25,579 bases of DNA, from the NCBI GenBank assembly GCA_025769875.1, contig JAGFNK010000684.1, positions 1 through 25,579 of the forward strand, given 5' to 3'. Below, in pieces: positions 7,562 through 20,058 of this stretch (position 1 is the stretch's first letter; each line of letters begins with the position of its first letter). The notes under the pieces are model-generated. The model did no database searches. It was not told where the DNA came from and worked only from the letters and a program-made list of their open reading frames with translations. Origin of the DNA: Russula earlei (Eukaryota > Basidiomycota > Agaricomycetes > Russulales > Russulaceae). The position numbers and the translations under genes were made by a program.

Positions 7562-10500
7562 TCAGATGAGACCTAATCCAGTGATGAAAGTCTGAAGCAA
7601 CACATGAGCGTGCGGCTTGGTTAGACCATCAGCAAGCATCTCTGCTGTGGGCGTTCTGACTAGATCAATTAGTCCGTCCTCGATGTACTGTCTGATTGCG
7701 TGATGCTTTATGGGGATATGTTTTGATCTTCTTCCGGTGACGGGATTGAGCGCAAGATCTACGGCGCCTTTGTTATCACCATGGAGCGGAATCGGATCAG
7801 TGATATCGTAGCCAATTTTGGAGAAGAAGCTCCGATACCACGTGGCTTGATTAGCTGCGTCGGCTAGGGCCATATACTCGGCTTGAGTGGTGCTCTGGGC
7901 GATGGTCTTCTGTTTACGCGAGGACCAGGAAATCGCAGCTCTGGATAGCAAGAATACATAGCCCGAAGTGGAGTGAAAGTCATCTGCGTCATCTCCGAGA
8001 CTAGAATCAGAGTATCCGTGCAGTCCGACGCCTTGCGCGCCATCGTAATGTAGCTTTAGTTGGGCTGTGCTGTTAAGATAAGATAGCACATATTTTGCAA
8101 GGCGTAGGTGCTGTGCTGACGGATTGCTGGAATACTGTGCAAGACGCGAGACTGCAAAAGAGATGTCTGGACGCGTTCCGATTTGCACATACAGGAGGCT
8201 GCCAATTATTCTCTGGTAGTACTTTATTTCCGAAGGCGTTGCCTGTCCAGTATGCTTAACCAGATGTATTTCCGCGCCGGACGGAAGTGGGGTGCGGACC
8301 GGATTGGAATCCGCCATCCTGAAGTGATTAACGATCTCCGAGATGTACCTAGATTGGTCAATGTCTAACACTTTAGCCGAGCGATCACGCGTTACGCGGA
8401 TCCCAAGATAGGACTCGATCTCGCCTAGATCAGTCATCTCATAGCGTGTAGACAGTGATTGTTTGATGCCAGTGATCTGCGCGCGCGAGTCGCTTAAGAT
8501 TGTGATATCATCGACATAGAGGATGATAATGATAGTGGATCCCCCCGCGTCTTGGCGATGATAGACGCCGGCATCAGAATGCGTGCGCGTGAAGCCGAGC
8601 TCAATGAGAACCCCATGAAACTGCAGGTTCCATGCGCGCAAAGCTTGTTTGAGACCATAGATCGCCTTCTTTAGGCGGCAAACTTGGTGTGATGTCTCCG
8701 GAACAGTGAATCCTTGTGGTTGCTCCATGTAAATCTCTTCGTCCAGTAGCCCGTTCAGGAACGCCGACTTGATGTCCATCTGGTGGATCTCCCAATCCTC
8801 TAGCGCGGCCAACGCTAACAAGAGTCGCAAAGACTCAAATCTCGCTACTGGAGAGAAAGGTGTCACTGTAATCAAGTCCTTCAATTTGTGTAAACCCCTT
8901 GGCTACAACGCGCGTGCGAAATCGGCCATCCGATTTGCGTGCAAATACCCATCTTGATTTCACGGCCTTACGGCCCGGCGGTAGATCGACTAGATCCCAG
9001 GTACCATTTCTGGCAAGCGCGTCTATCTCATACTGACACGCGGCTTTCCATTCATCGGCTGAGTCCGATTCCATCGCTTCCCGATAAGATACAGGATTTA
9101 GCGCCTTGGCTGTCGCTAACAGGGCCGTATGCGATACGCGCCCTCTCCGAGCTGGACGTTCCGCGTTGTCCTCACCGAAATATCTTGGGTTCGGACGCAG
9201 GTTAGCTCTGAGTCTACGAGGCGAGGGTGGACGCGTCATAAAGGCGGGTCGCGGAAGTGCTGGAGGGGTCGGGATAGGAATGCGGGACGGGGGAGTATGG
9301 TACACTGAAACATTCTGAGGTGTTGCCGCAAGATTTGCAGGAGTTTCCGGAGGCGCGCGGCCATCCGGTTGGTGAGGGACAGGTTCCGGGAGGGAAAATG
9401 TAATAGGTCCGGCAGGGACCAGGGGTAGCATGGGCAAGGCGGACGGTCCACCGCTTGCCTTTGCTGGGAAGAACGCTTCGTCGAATGTTACATCACGCGA
9501 AAGTACTATTTTCCAGGTGGCTGGATTCCATAGGCGGTAGCCTTTAGATCCTGATTCATAGCCGACGAATGTCATTTCGATCGCCTTGGGATCGAGCTTC
9601 TTCCGCTTAGCGTCAGGGACATGTACATATGCCCTGCATCCGAAAACTCGGAAGTAAGAGACGTCTGGGATGTGTCCGGAGTCCCACAATTCATGAGGGG
9701 TGTGCCAACCGAGAACGCGAGTGGGCGTGTGATTGTGAATGTGAACTGCAGCATCAGTAGCCAGTTCCCAAAACCCGAGAGTAAGACCAGCGCTGTGTAT
9801 CATGGCGCGCATCTTGTCTTCCAGGGTCCGGTTCCATCGCTCCGCTAATCCGTTCTGTTGTGGGGAACCCGGCATCGTTAATTTGTGCTCGATCCCCTTC
9901 TGCGTTAGTACCGATCTAAGGGTGCCCGACATGTATTCTCCACCGCGATCCGAGTGCAAAGCCTTAACTGTCTCGCTCGTTTGATTTTCAGCCCAAGCCA
10001 TATATTTCTTGAAGGCGTCTGCACACTGATCTTTTGTTTTGAGAAAGTACACTACTCCAAAGCGGGAGTAGTCGTCGATAAATGTCGCGAAGTAACTTGT
10101 GCCCTGGATAGACCGGACTTGCATCAGACCGGCTAGATCGCTGTGTACGATTTGCAATCTCCGTTCCGAGCGTTTAGAGGAACCCGAGAAAGGAAGTCTT
10201 GGCTGCTTGCCGAGTTGACACCCTGGGCAAGGGGCGAGATCCTTGTCGGTTGAGCTAAGCGAAATTCCATTAACGGAATCGCTGTAACGTATGAGTGCGT
10301 TCCGGGACATATGTCCCATCCGCTGATGCCAGATGTCAAGTGATAGCGCACCACTCTGCGCATGTAGGGACGGAATGGATAGGTCAAACCAGAATAGATT
10401 ATTCTCCATGTACCCTTGCGCGATCTTCCGATCTTTGATGTGGATCTGGAAGCCATCTTTAGTGAATGTTATTTGACCCCCCTTCCGGAGTAGCGCTGAC

Positions 10501-11590
10501 ACTGAGAAGTACCGCGCGTCGGCTTCCGGAACATGCATAACATCTGAAAGGGTCAATTGAACATCCCCAGTTCCTCCTGACGGCCTGACGGAAACCGATC
10601 CAGTCCCAATCTGTGAGATGACAGCATGACCTCCAAGACTAACAGATCTGGACGCTGGAGCCCAAGAAATGAAGTCGGAGCGGAACGGCGTAATATGATG
10701 AGTCGCTCCGGAATCAACCATCCAACGGGATCGGGCTGTCGCGTAGAGAGAAACACGTATTTCATTATCATCATCCGATACTTCGGTAATAGTGGCAGTA
10801 GTCTCCACTATGTGCGCATTGACTTTGGACGTCTGAGCGCCTCCTGCAGCCCCCTGTCTTTTCTTCACCTTCTCCTCCTCATCCTTCTTTTTCTTCCTGC
10901 ACTCCGGTGACTTGTGTCCGAGTTTCTGACAATAGTAACACTTTATTTTGGACTTGTCTTTGTCCTTCTTTACTGGAGCGACTTTATTGAGGGACGCGGA
11001 GGGGCCGGCCCGGCGACCTTCCTCATTGAGGATCCGTTCCTGGATCGTTTGCGGGGAAAGATCTTTCGGAGCGCCAGCCACGAGAATAGTCGAGGCGACA
11101 GCCGAGTAAGCGTCGGGTAACGCTTTGATCAGAATGAAGCTAAATTGAAGATCAGAAATCTTCATATCATTGTTTTGGAGAGTGTTCCGCGCAGTCATTA
11201 AGTTTCTGTAATTGTGGAAGCATTGGGGTAGTGTCGTCTAGGGCCGTTCCTGTCAGGGAGACCCAGCTATTGAAGGCGGCCATAGACCCCACGCCTCCGT
11301 ACGCGCGCTTTAGTTCCTCCCATTTGTCTTTGCACGATTTGAACTTAGTATCATCGGAAACTGCCAGCAAGATGTCTTTCTGCACATAGACCTTCAAAGA
11401 CTCCAAGGAGGACCTGCTCCTCCGAGTCCCAAGCTGTGTCCGGAGGGGACGGCGGGGAATCCGTGATATGATGCCTAAATCCGTTCATTCGGCAAACTGC
11501 GAGTACGCGTGAAGACCAAGTGGACCAATTAGACCCATCGAAGATCTCCATTGTGACTCCGGGTGGGAACGTAAAAATTGAGGGTGCCAT
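7562..11590 (-). pseudogene. Copia gag-pol polyprotein, frame broken in three places
   Basis: It starts at ATG 11590 (MAPSIFTFPPG...) and ends at 7562. The gag part carries the copia-type W...L...Y pattern, then a zinc knuckle C-x2-C-x4-H-x4-C (10899-10940). The protease has VDSGATHH (near 10715). Integrase shows H/H...C/C zinc ligands (WHQRMGH, CPGC) and a D-D-E triad with exactly 35 residues between the second D and the E (HSDLAG, HSDRGGEY, NGLAERWN; 9840-10140). Reverse transcriptase has the YVDD catalytic motif (near 8510), followed by copia-type RNase H (SRKQKTIAQSTTQAEY, SKHIPIKHH). Frames change at about 11405-11430, at 11198-11201 and at 8856-8858, each in the one-extra-base direction. 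At 8856-8858 the shift sits in a three-base run within the conserved DTF(S)PV stretch. Copia elements normally use one long frame, so these look like mutations or sequence errors. Confidence 0.93.
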
Positions 11591-11826
11591 GTGATTCGAT
11601 TAGGTAAACGAGGTGATAAAACCAATCTGGGCAAGTGGAGCAAATACGCGTGCCAGATGTTAGAAATCCGATCAGTACCCCTGACGCATGGGTCAAAACT
11701 TCGATCCAAGTACCAGAAGTGTGGGGTGTCAGTTCTGATGAACAGTGGCTCGTGAAGGAGAGAGAATGTGTCGATAGACTGTGTGAGCTTGTGTGTGGAT
11801 TTCTGTCTTGGGAATTTAGTATTGGG

Positions 11827-11840
11827 CAGGGCCCATAACC
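11827..11840 (-). other. Primer-binding site: initiator tRNA-Met anticodon arm (half-tRNA type)
   Basis: On the element's sense (minus) strand the bases right after the 5' LTR are GGTTATGGGCCCTG. The plus strand GGGCCCATAACC matches the anticodon stem-loop of eukaryotic initiator tRNA-Met (anticodon CAU). Drosophila copia and yeast Ty5 are known to use a tRNA-iMet fragment cut in the anticodon loop as primer. The match is visible; use of a half-tRNA primer is inferred by analogy. Confidence 0.75.
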
Positions 11841-12276
11841 TGTTGAATCGCGCAGTGATAAAGTAGATTAGATCGTAATAGATCTAATAAAAATGATATT
11901 CAGTTTCTGTGAGACGAAACTAGTTGTGTCATATTTACCTAATAAAATGATACTACAACGCGTAATCAGCTACTGATAAGATCGTGAGATAGTAAGTACT
12001 TACTTCAGTTTCTGTGAGACGAAACTGAAGTATCTACTGTATGTACGACGCTCTTAAGTATCTGAGAGTGTCCCTAATTATTTTGTCTATAGTAACTATC
12101 AAATTGTTTTCACGATCGCTATGTGCTAGCTACCGATTGTCTTAGATCATACTATCAATTTTGTTATCGTACGCGTTTCATCAATTGAGCTGAAACGCTT
12201 ATGTGGTCCGGGCCTGTGGGCCGCCCGGACAGTTTAGGCCGACACGTCAACACTTCGGCTACTCTTTATCTCAACA
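11841..12276 (-). repeat. 5' LTR of copia element (right copy)
   Basis: Same 436-bp unit as 7092-7527, with 6 substitutions and one compensating pair of 1-bp indels seen by eye. Being upstream of gag on the minus strand, it is the promoter-bearing 5' LTR. Confidence 0.95.
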
Positions 12277-12281
12277 TTAAA
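12277..12281. repeat. Target-site duplication of copia element, right
   Basis: TTAAA directly after the LTR end TCAACA. Confidence 0.85.
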
Positions 12282-14814
12282 TAAACTACTCTTTAAGTAA
12301 ATAAATTGGTAGGCTATGTAAGCCTGCAATTGTAGGTAACTTGGGCAATCAAAGGTAAATCATGGCTGATCATCAGCTGTGCTATCTACAAGACAAGATA
12401 TAAACTATCTGAATCACTAAGTAGTATCACATCATACATATATCAATCAAAGAGATCTCTCAATTGCCTTTGCATGCATGCGATCAACATTAGTCACCTG
12501 TGATCTTATCTCAATCATGCATGCACTCATATGTGGGCAATCACAACAGTTGATACCATCCATTCCTTCTTTCCTCAGTCTTTCATATACAAGACTGAGG
12601 TCAGTAGCACACTCATTTATCATTTACATATACTAATTATGTACATAGCCTTCGTCCAACAGAATAAAGTACATTTTATCAGTCAAAATGCTGCTTGCTC
12701 AAAGGTGCATTTTCCACCAGCGGGACGTACAAGAGTGACCATGTAGTGATTTGCATGTGTCTAGTCATTTCCTGGTACATGCATTGTCTCTGCCATTTGT
12801 GCTTTCTAAGTCCAGAATACGGTGCTTTCTAGAAACAAGCTTCGTCTCTCAACGCGACGAAAAACATGTGTCAGCGCAACTACTAGCGACACCCATTGGT
12901 AAACTCGGAGCTTTTGTTGACACAGTGGAGATCAAAGGATCGCATACGGCAGTTATCTATAAAGTAAAGGCACGGTGGTGGGGCCCAAGACGATTTGATT
13001 TAAATGACATTGCATTGATACGCTAATGACTGGCACTGCAAGCGGGGACAACGAAGACAGATGTGAGGTGAAAGTCGTAATGAAGTTTCGATGATTAGCC
13101 GAAATTAGTGCCAGACGAATGAGTCTGTGATATGCATTTCCATCCCGCTGTGTCCAAAACCGACTGATTTCGATGCGAAGCGCCAGGTCAAATAAATGAT
13201 GAAAGGAAAGACATGTGTCTCACCCAATAGTGGCCGGTACTCGCCAATAAACACCCTATTCCCGTCAAGAACATGACGGTGTCTGGTAGAAATAGATTAT
13301 CCCTTTGACCCCGCTTGTTTAATTCTCTGGACTCCAAGACAGGTAGTGAACTACAGGACGCGGCACGCCGTAGCCGATGTGATTGAGGCAATTGCATGCC
13401 AACCCCAGCCCTATCGCGGGCCGAGGTCGATGTGATCTGTTCGGAGATGATGGGTGGACCAGAGTTGAGATATCGCCTTCTACTCGAGGGTCTATCGATG
13501 CCAGTTGGCCAATCCATGCGCACCACTAGCGGTCTCGTTGCCGTCTGTGCTGAAACGCGACGACCCTTTGTGCTATTGTGAGACGTCACAGGACGGACGC
13601 TACGGGTCTTCCCCCCCTTGTGGGATTCAGTGGTCGACTTATGATCTTGATAGCGTGTTAGAAACGACATGTCAGCGGAAGACTCGTTCACATACCGTAG
13701 CGCGGGGTTGCAACAGGAAGGCTTTTTTTCCCCATGACTATTTCAACGCGCGAGAGACGGTATCGGCTTCAATGGATCGCGCGCGAACCGGGTGACATTT
13801 GCCTTGTTATATGAGTGTCGTCGATTAGTGGGACGCTGTCACTGGCAGGAGCGTTTATTTTGAAATTGTGTGCCATGTATGGCATCGAGAGCGAGGATAT
13901 CGGATAATTGCGGAGGTGATAATACCAGGGACTTGGAACTTGTCGAAGTGCCAGTGCCAGTGCCAAGGAGTCGGGAGTCGTCTAAGGCACCGGGCCGCTC
14001 TTTGGTACGGTACTAGTCAGTCAGGAAGCCGTCTTACGTGTTCGTGGATTTCAGCCCCACGTTTCTCGAACCTAGCGCGGAGCGTGCGCTTCAAGTTGCC
14101 AGTGTGCCAAAGCCTGAGGTGCGTTGCTAGAGACTCCAAGGTCGTAATGACAGGAAAGTGGCACAGCTGCACAGAATCAAAGCCCACCAATCATGATGCT
14201 TGTGTGAGGGACCTACCAAACTGAAATTGAAAGTATGCCAAGTATGCCAGTTGCTTGGTACCTGACAGTATGTGATGTGCAATTGAAGTTGAGATGGACA
14301 AATTCTAGATGTTCCATTTAAGATAAGTTACACGACTGGTCCAATTTGTCCGTCCACGCGTAGCGTGAGACGGCGTGGCTGCCCCTACAACCCAACAGAC
14401 CCGTGACTGTGGGTATCTGACCCATGCCGGTGAGGGTACAAGTTGACTAAAATACCCGTGCAGTAAACTTAGCGCACCAAAAAACCCTTGTAGCCTCAGT
14501 ATTTCCTCTCGAGAGCGTGGTCAGTACTATTGTAATGCTACTGTACGCTTACTAGTACGCTAACCGGCAAACCTGCTCCGCTCTACACTTGCAGGTTAAA
14601 AATTACCCAATATTGTCTTTACTCTCGAGACTGAGACGCGTTTCCTGCGTTACAGAGGCAGCTACGAAAAATCTTGATACAAACCAACGAGTCTGACCAC
14701 AAAGCGAAGATGTTGTTGTCCGATTAAACAGGTACAGATAAAAACCGGCATAACGGACGTCCTGAACAGGAGAAAATGGAAGATTAAATGTCGCAGATTA
14801 ACGAGTCCTATAGG
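12282..14814. other. About 2.5 kb without a supportable gene
   Basis: The left part (to about 12740) is AT-rich and resembles the flank of the transposon nest, with a hairpin at 12573-12600. The rest has GC content like the host genes but only short open frames (for example 12751-13026 and 13188-13691 on opposite strands) with no recognisable motif, no consistent splice pattern and heavy frame overlap. It may be intergenic DNA or relic gene sequence. I see no tRNA or rRNA signature. Confidence 0.5.
12573..12600. repeat. 10-bp perfect inverted repeat
   Basis: CCTCAGTCTT (12573-12582) pairs with AAGACTGAGG (12591-12600) across 8 nt. It is terminator-like in shape but no gene adjoins it. Confidence 0.6.
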
Positions 14815-16386
14815 TTACGATTCTTGACAATATAAGCTGTCTGGTGTGACAGGCCTTTCGAAGGTGAGTGCTTCTTTCCATGAGGACGAGCTGAGCTCGG
14901 CTTTGTCGAAATCGACTGAGTAAATGACTGGTCAATAATGTCGATCAAGGTGTTATCTCGCGATGCTTACTTGAGATGTTCTTCCTCGTGACTACGTTCC
15001 ATTTGCTAGAAAGTCCCATCCATCGTCCATAAGTCTTATCATCTCGCAAGGGAAGTAAATAATGAGCTGACTTACGTCTTTTTAAAGTATGGGTGTTGCC
15101 CAACATCCTTCAGCCTCAGACGTTCTGCTGGATCCAGCTCGAGTAACTTAAAGAAGGGAGTTGTGAGTTCCCGATTACTTCGCCGTGTAACAAACTCCCG
15201 CATACCTCAATCACTAAATCCTGCGTGAGCTCATCGTCTATCTCCTTACGGACTATGGCTGGTATGTCCCAGACCCAAATCTCATTCCTCACGTCATCGG
15301 CATCAGCCGAGAAGAGTCGCTAAGGATATCCGGTTTCGTGTCAGGTCAGACAAAGCAGCCATCGTTGCTGCGAACGTACCTTCCCGGTGTACATCTCGTA
15401 GATGATGACACCGAACGACCACATATCCACTGCGCACGTAAAATTTGCCCTGTCATGGGAGATGAGCAACTCGGGGGCCTGGTACGCGTACGTCCCGCCA
15501 TAGGCAAAGAAGGTGCATTCGTCGAAAGGTTTGTCACCATGTATGCATGGATCAGGCATGTGGGATATGCCGAAATCGGCCACCGCGAGATGGCCTTTCG
15601 AAGAGACGAGGATGTTTCCTGGCTTCAAGTCGCAGTGTACGATTTGTCGGTTGTAGAGTTCGTACATGGCCAAGGTCTGATATTAAAACAAAAAAGGATG
15701 GATGGGCCTCTTGACCACGAGGGACACGGGACTTACAAGCTCCTCAACCCATAGACGGACTATCTTTTTAGGCAGCGGGGCACATGCAGAATCGAAGATG
15801 ACACCCGCAAGTGTGTTAGGATAATAATCCTGAGTACCTATGAGCCTCGCACATCATCCTTGGCGGGACGTCTCACCATGACCAAGTATCTGTTCCAAAG
15901 ATCACCAAACATGCCTTTCAACTGTACGAGCCACTGGCAATTTTGTCTTGTGTTCTCCACCATGATCCTACGCTCGAGGTCGTACATCTCGAGCAACCAG
16001 GGTTCCGCGATGAGGCGGTCCTTGCAGAACACCTTGATCGCGAACTGTTCCGGGCGTGCAGGGCCCACGGCATTGGCCAGCGCGACGCGCCCGTATGCGC
16101 CCGTGGCGATGAGGCCCTCTACACGGAATTGCCGCTTGCCGCTCCTGATGACAGGGCTCACCGGTCCGATGAGCTCTACGGCGGCGGCTGGTGACGGCGG
16201 AGGGGTGCGGGGAATGAAGACCCGTGGGATGGTAGGGACATACGTGCCAGAGCTAGTTGAAGCACAGGTGAACGAGCGCTCGTCTTCGCACGTGTTGGGA
16301 ATGGCTAAAGTTTGAGTAAAGATGCGAGGACAGCCGGGGAGCGGGGCGGATACGGGGTAAGTATAACCGGAGCGTTTTGTCTGCAT
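14815..16386 (-). CDS. AGC-like, non-RD serine/threonine protein kinase
   Basis: Seven exons join in frame to 406 residues: 15877-16386, 15737-15829, 15380-15676, 15206-15319, 15076-15146, 14971-15005, 14815-14915. All introns are GT-AG and 47-70 nt. The start is the ATG at 16386, about 90 residues before the kinase domain. Visible motifs are the glycine loop ATGAYGRV (about 94-101), AIK lysine K118, hinge LVM-DYYP, catalytic HCDLKPGN (D217), ADFG (D235), QAPE (268-270), DMWSFGVIIYEM, and subdomain XI ELDPAERLRLKD. The HPYFKKT...W...DFD tail resembles AGC-kinase C-tails; RPVTPD could be a turn-motif site. Arginine of the usual HRD is replaced by cysteine, a non-RD kinase, which often lacks activation-loop control. 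The first ~90 residues are Pro/Ser-rich and unstructured. The exact subfamily is unknown. An alternative end is a TAA directly after FKKT (15072), but splicing onward restores a plausible C-tail. Confidence 0.85.
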
Positions 16387-17566
16387 GTGTGCGTGGCTAC
16401 GATACGCGAGAACACAGAGAGGGAGGGTAAATAATGCGAGAACCTCTAAAGTCAAGAGGGCGACGTCTTCTATAAGACGGGGACAGCAAACAAGCAGAAA
16501 AATGGCAACGCGCTGATCGAACCACAAATACGTGTCAGCTCAAAAATGTTAGAGGAGAGAAACGGCTTCTAACGATGAGGGTGGTCTCGAGAGCTGTGAA
16601 GGGTGATTGGTGCTGGGTAGCCAAAGGTTTCATGCTGCAAGAATGGAAGTGGGAAATATGTGGAACCAGAGGACCTGTCAATTACAGAAGGAGAAGTGGT
16701 GAGGAAAGTGGTTGTATTGTGTTGAGACCACAACCTCTCTGCACCTCCGTCCTTTATATGCAAAACAGCAGCTGAATGAAAAAGTGTGGCCGGTGCCAAT
16801 ACTGACACAGCAAGGCTAGACCCTGTGAGACGACGACGAAGATTACGACGACAATGCCACGCCATCCACACATCGGCGCTCTGGCCATGGTGGCATTCCG
16901 ATCCATGGTGAAAAAGCGCATGAACCGTGGCCGATCCCCAAGGCCCAGGAACGGCCTGCGAGCAACTGCCATAATGCCAAGTTACACCCAATCCTGTCAG
17001 AGGAGATTGGATCGCCGAGAGATGGGATCAGCACGAGGTCACAAATCTCACAGTAGCGAGTCTCAGGCCACGGTGTAAAAGTCATGCGCAACGGCCCCAG
17101 AGTCGTGATAGCCGTTGTTGCCGTGCCGAGTGAGTCACTGTGGCGAAAGGCAAAGCAAGAGCAAGGCACAGAATCATCCACACCTAAATTGTTGCTCAAA
17201 GCACCCCCGCTTAGTCAGAGTGCGGTTCATTAGCGACGCTTTGTGCTCGCTGTGCATTACGATACTATTTGCTCTGCCGTATAGAAAGGAATTGGCTTCA
17301 AATCTCTTTATTACATTATTAGGATTGATGAACTGCTTTGAAAAGAGCCTCTCTAAACACAACCCAAATACACAAAGCGAAGTAAAGAAAAAAAAAGATA
17401 TCAGATACAATGTGATCATGCGAGGAGCTTGGGGGCCAACATAGAGAGAAAAAAAAATAACTGACATTTTCCCTTTATGATAGCCCGAATGTTTGCTCAC
17501 TGCTTCGAATGAAAAGCAAGGTATGTGTGGGAACAAAAAAAAAAAAAGGAAAGCAGGGTTTCCCGT
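16387..17566. other. Intergenic region between two minus-strand kinase genes
   Basis: About 1.2 kb lies upstream of the AGC-like kinase start and downstream of the SRPK stop. Open frames overlap on both strands with no domain or clear splice pattern. A-rich runs (about 17380-17460 and 17537-17550) and a TTTATGA/TTTATT-rich stretch near the SRPK end fit a 3' untranslated region. The promoter of the AGC-like kinase must lie in the left part; I see no clear TATA box. Confidence 0.5.

Positions 17567-20058
<2,492 letters not shown>

Larger units (their letters stand above)
7092..12276 (-). mobile_element. Full-length Ty1/copia LTR retrotransposon (5185 bp)
   Basis: Two 436-bp LTRs (7092-7527 and 11841-12276) flank a minus-strand body, and TTAAA is duplicated at 7087-7091 and 12277-12281. 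Domain order along the minus strand is gag, zinc knuckle, aspartic protease, integrase, reverse transcriptase, RNase H. Integrase before reverse transcriptase defines the copia (Pseudoviridae) type. A primer-binding site and a polypurine tract adjoin the LTRs in the correct places. By hand alignment the LTRs differ by 6 substitutions and 2 one-base indels, so the insertion is fairly recent. The reading frame is broken three times, so this copy appears non-autonomous unless the breaks are sequence errors. Confidence 0.96.

Noticed and set aside
8835..11590. Programmed +1 frameshifting between copia gag and pol, as in yeast Ty1
   Set aside because: There are three shifts, not one. Two fall inside conserved domains rather than at a gag-pol boundary, and no Ty1-type CTT-AGG-C heptamer is evident there.
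12751..13691. Open frames at 12751-13026 (plus) and 13188-13691 (minus)
   Set aside because: No recognisable family, no supporting splice structure, and overlapping frames on the other strand. Kept as unassigned DNA.
15072..15074. Stop codon directly after FKKT as the end of the AGC-like kinase
   Set aside because: The TAA overlaps a GTAAGT splice donor, and splicing onward gives two more in-frame exons with an AGC-like tail. Kept only as an alternative.
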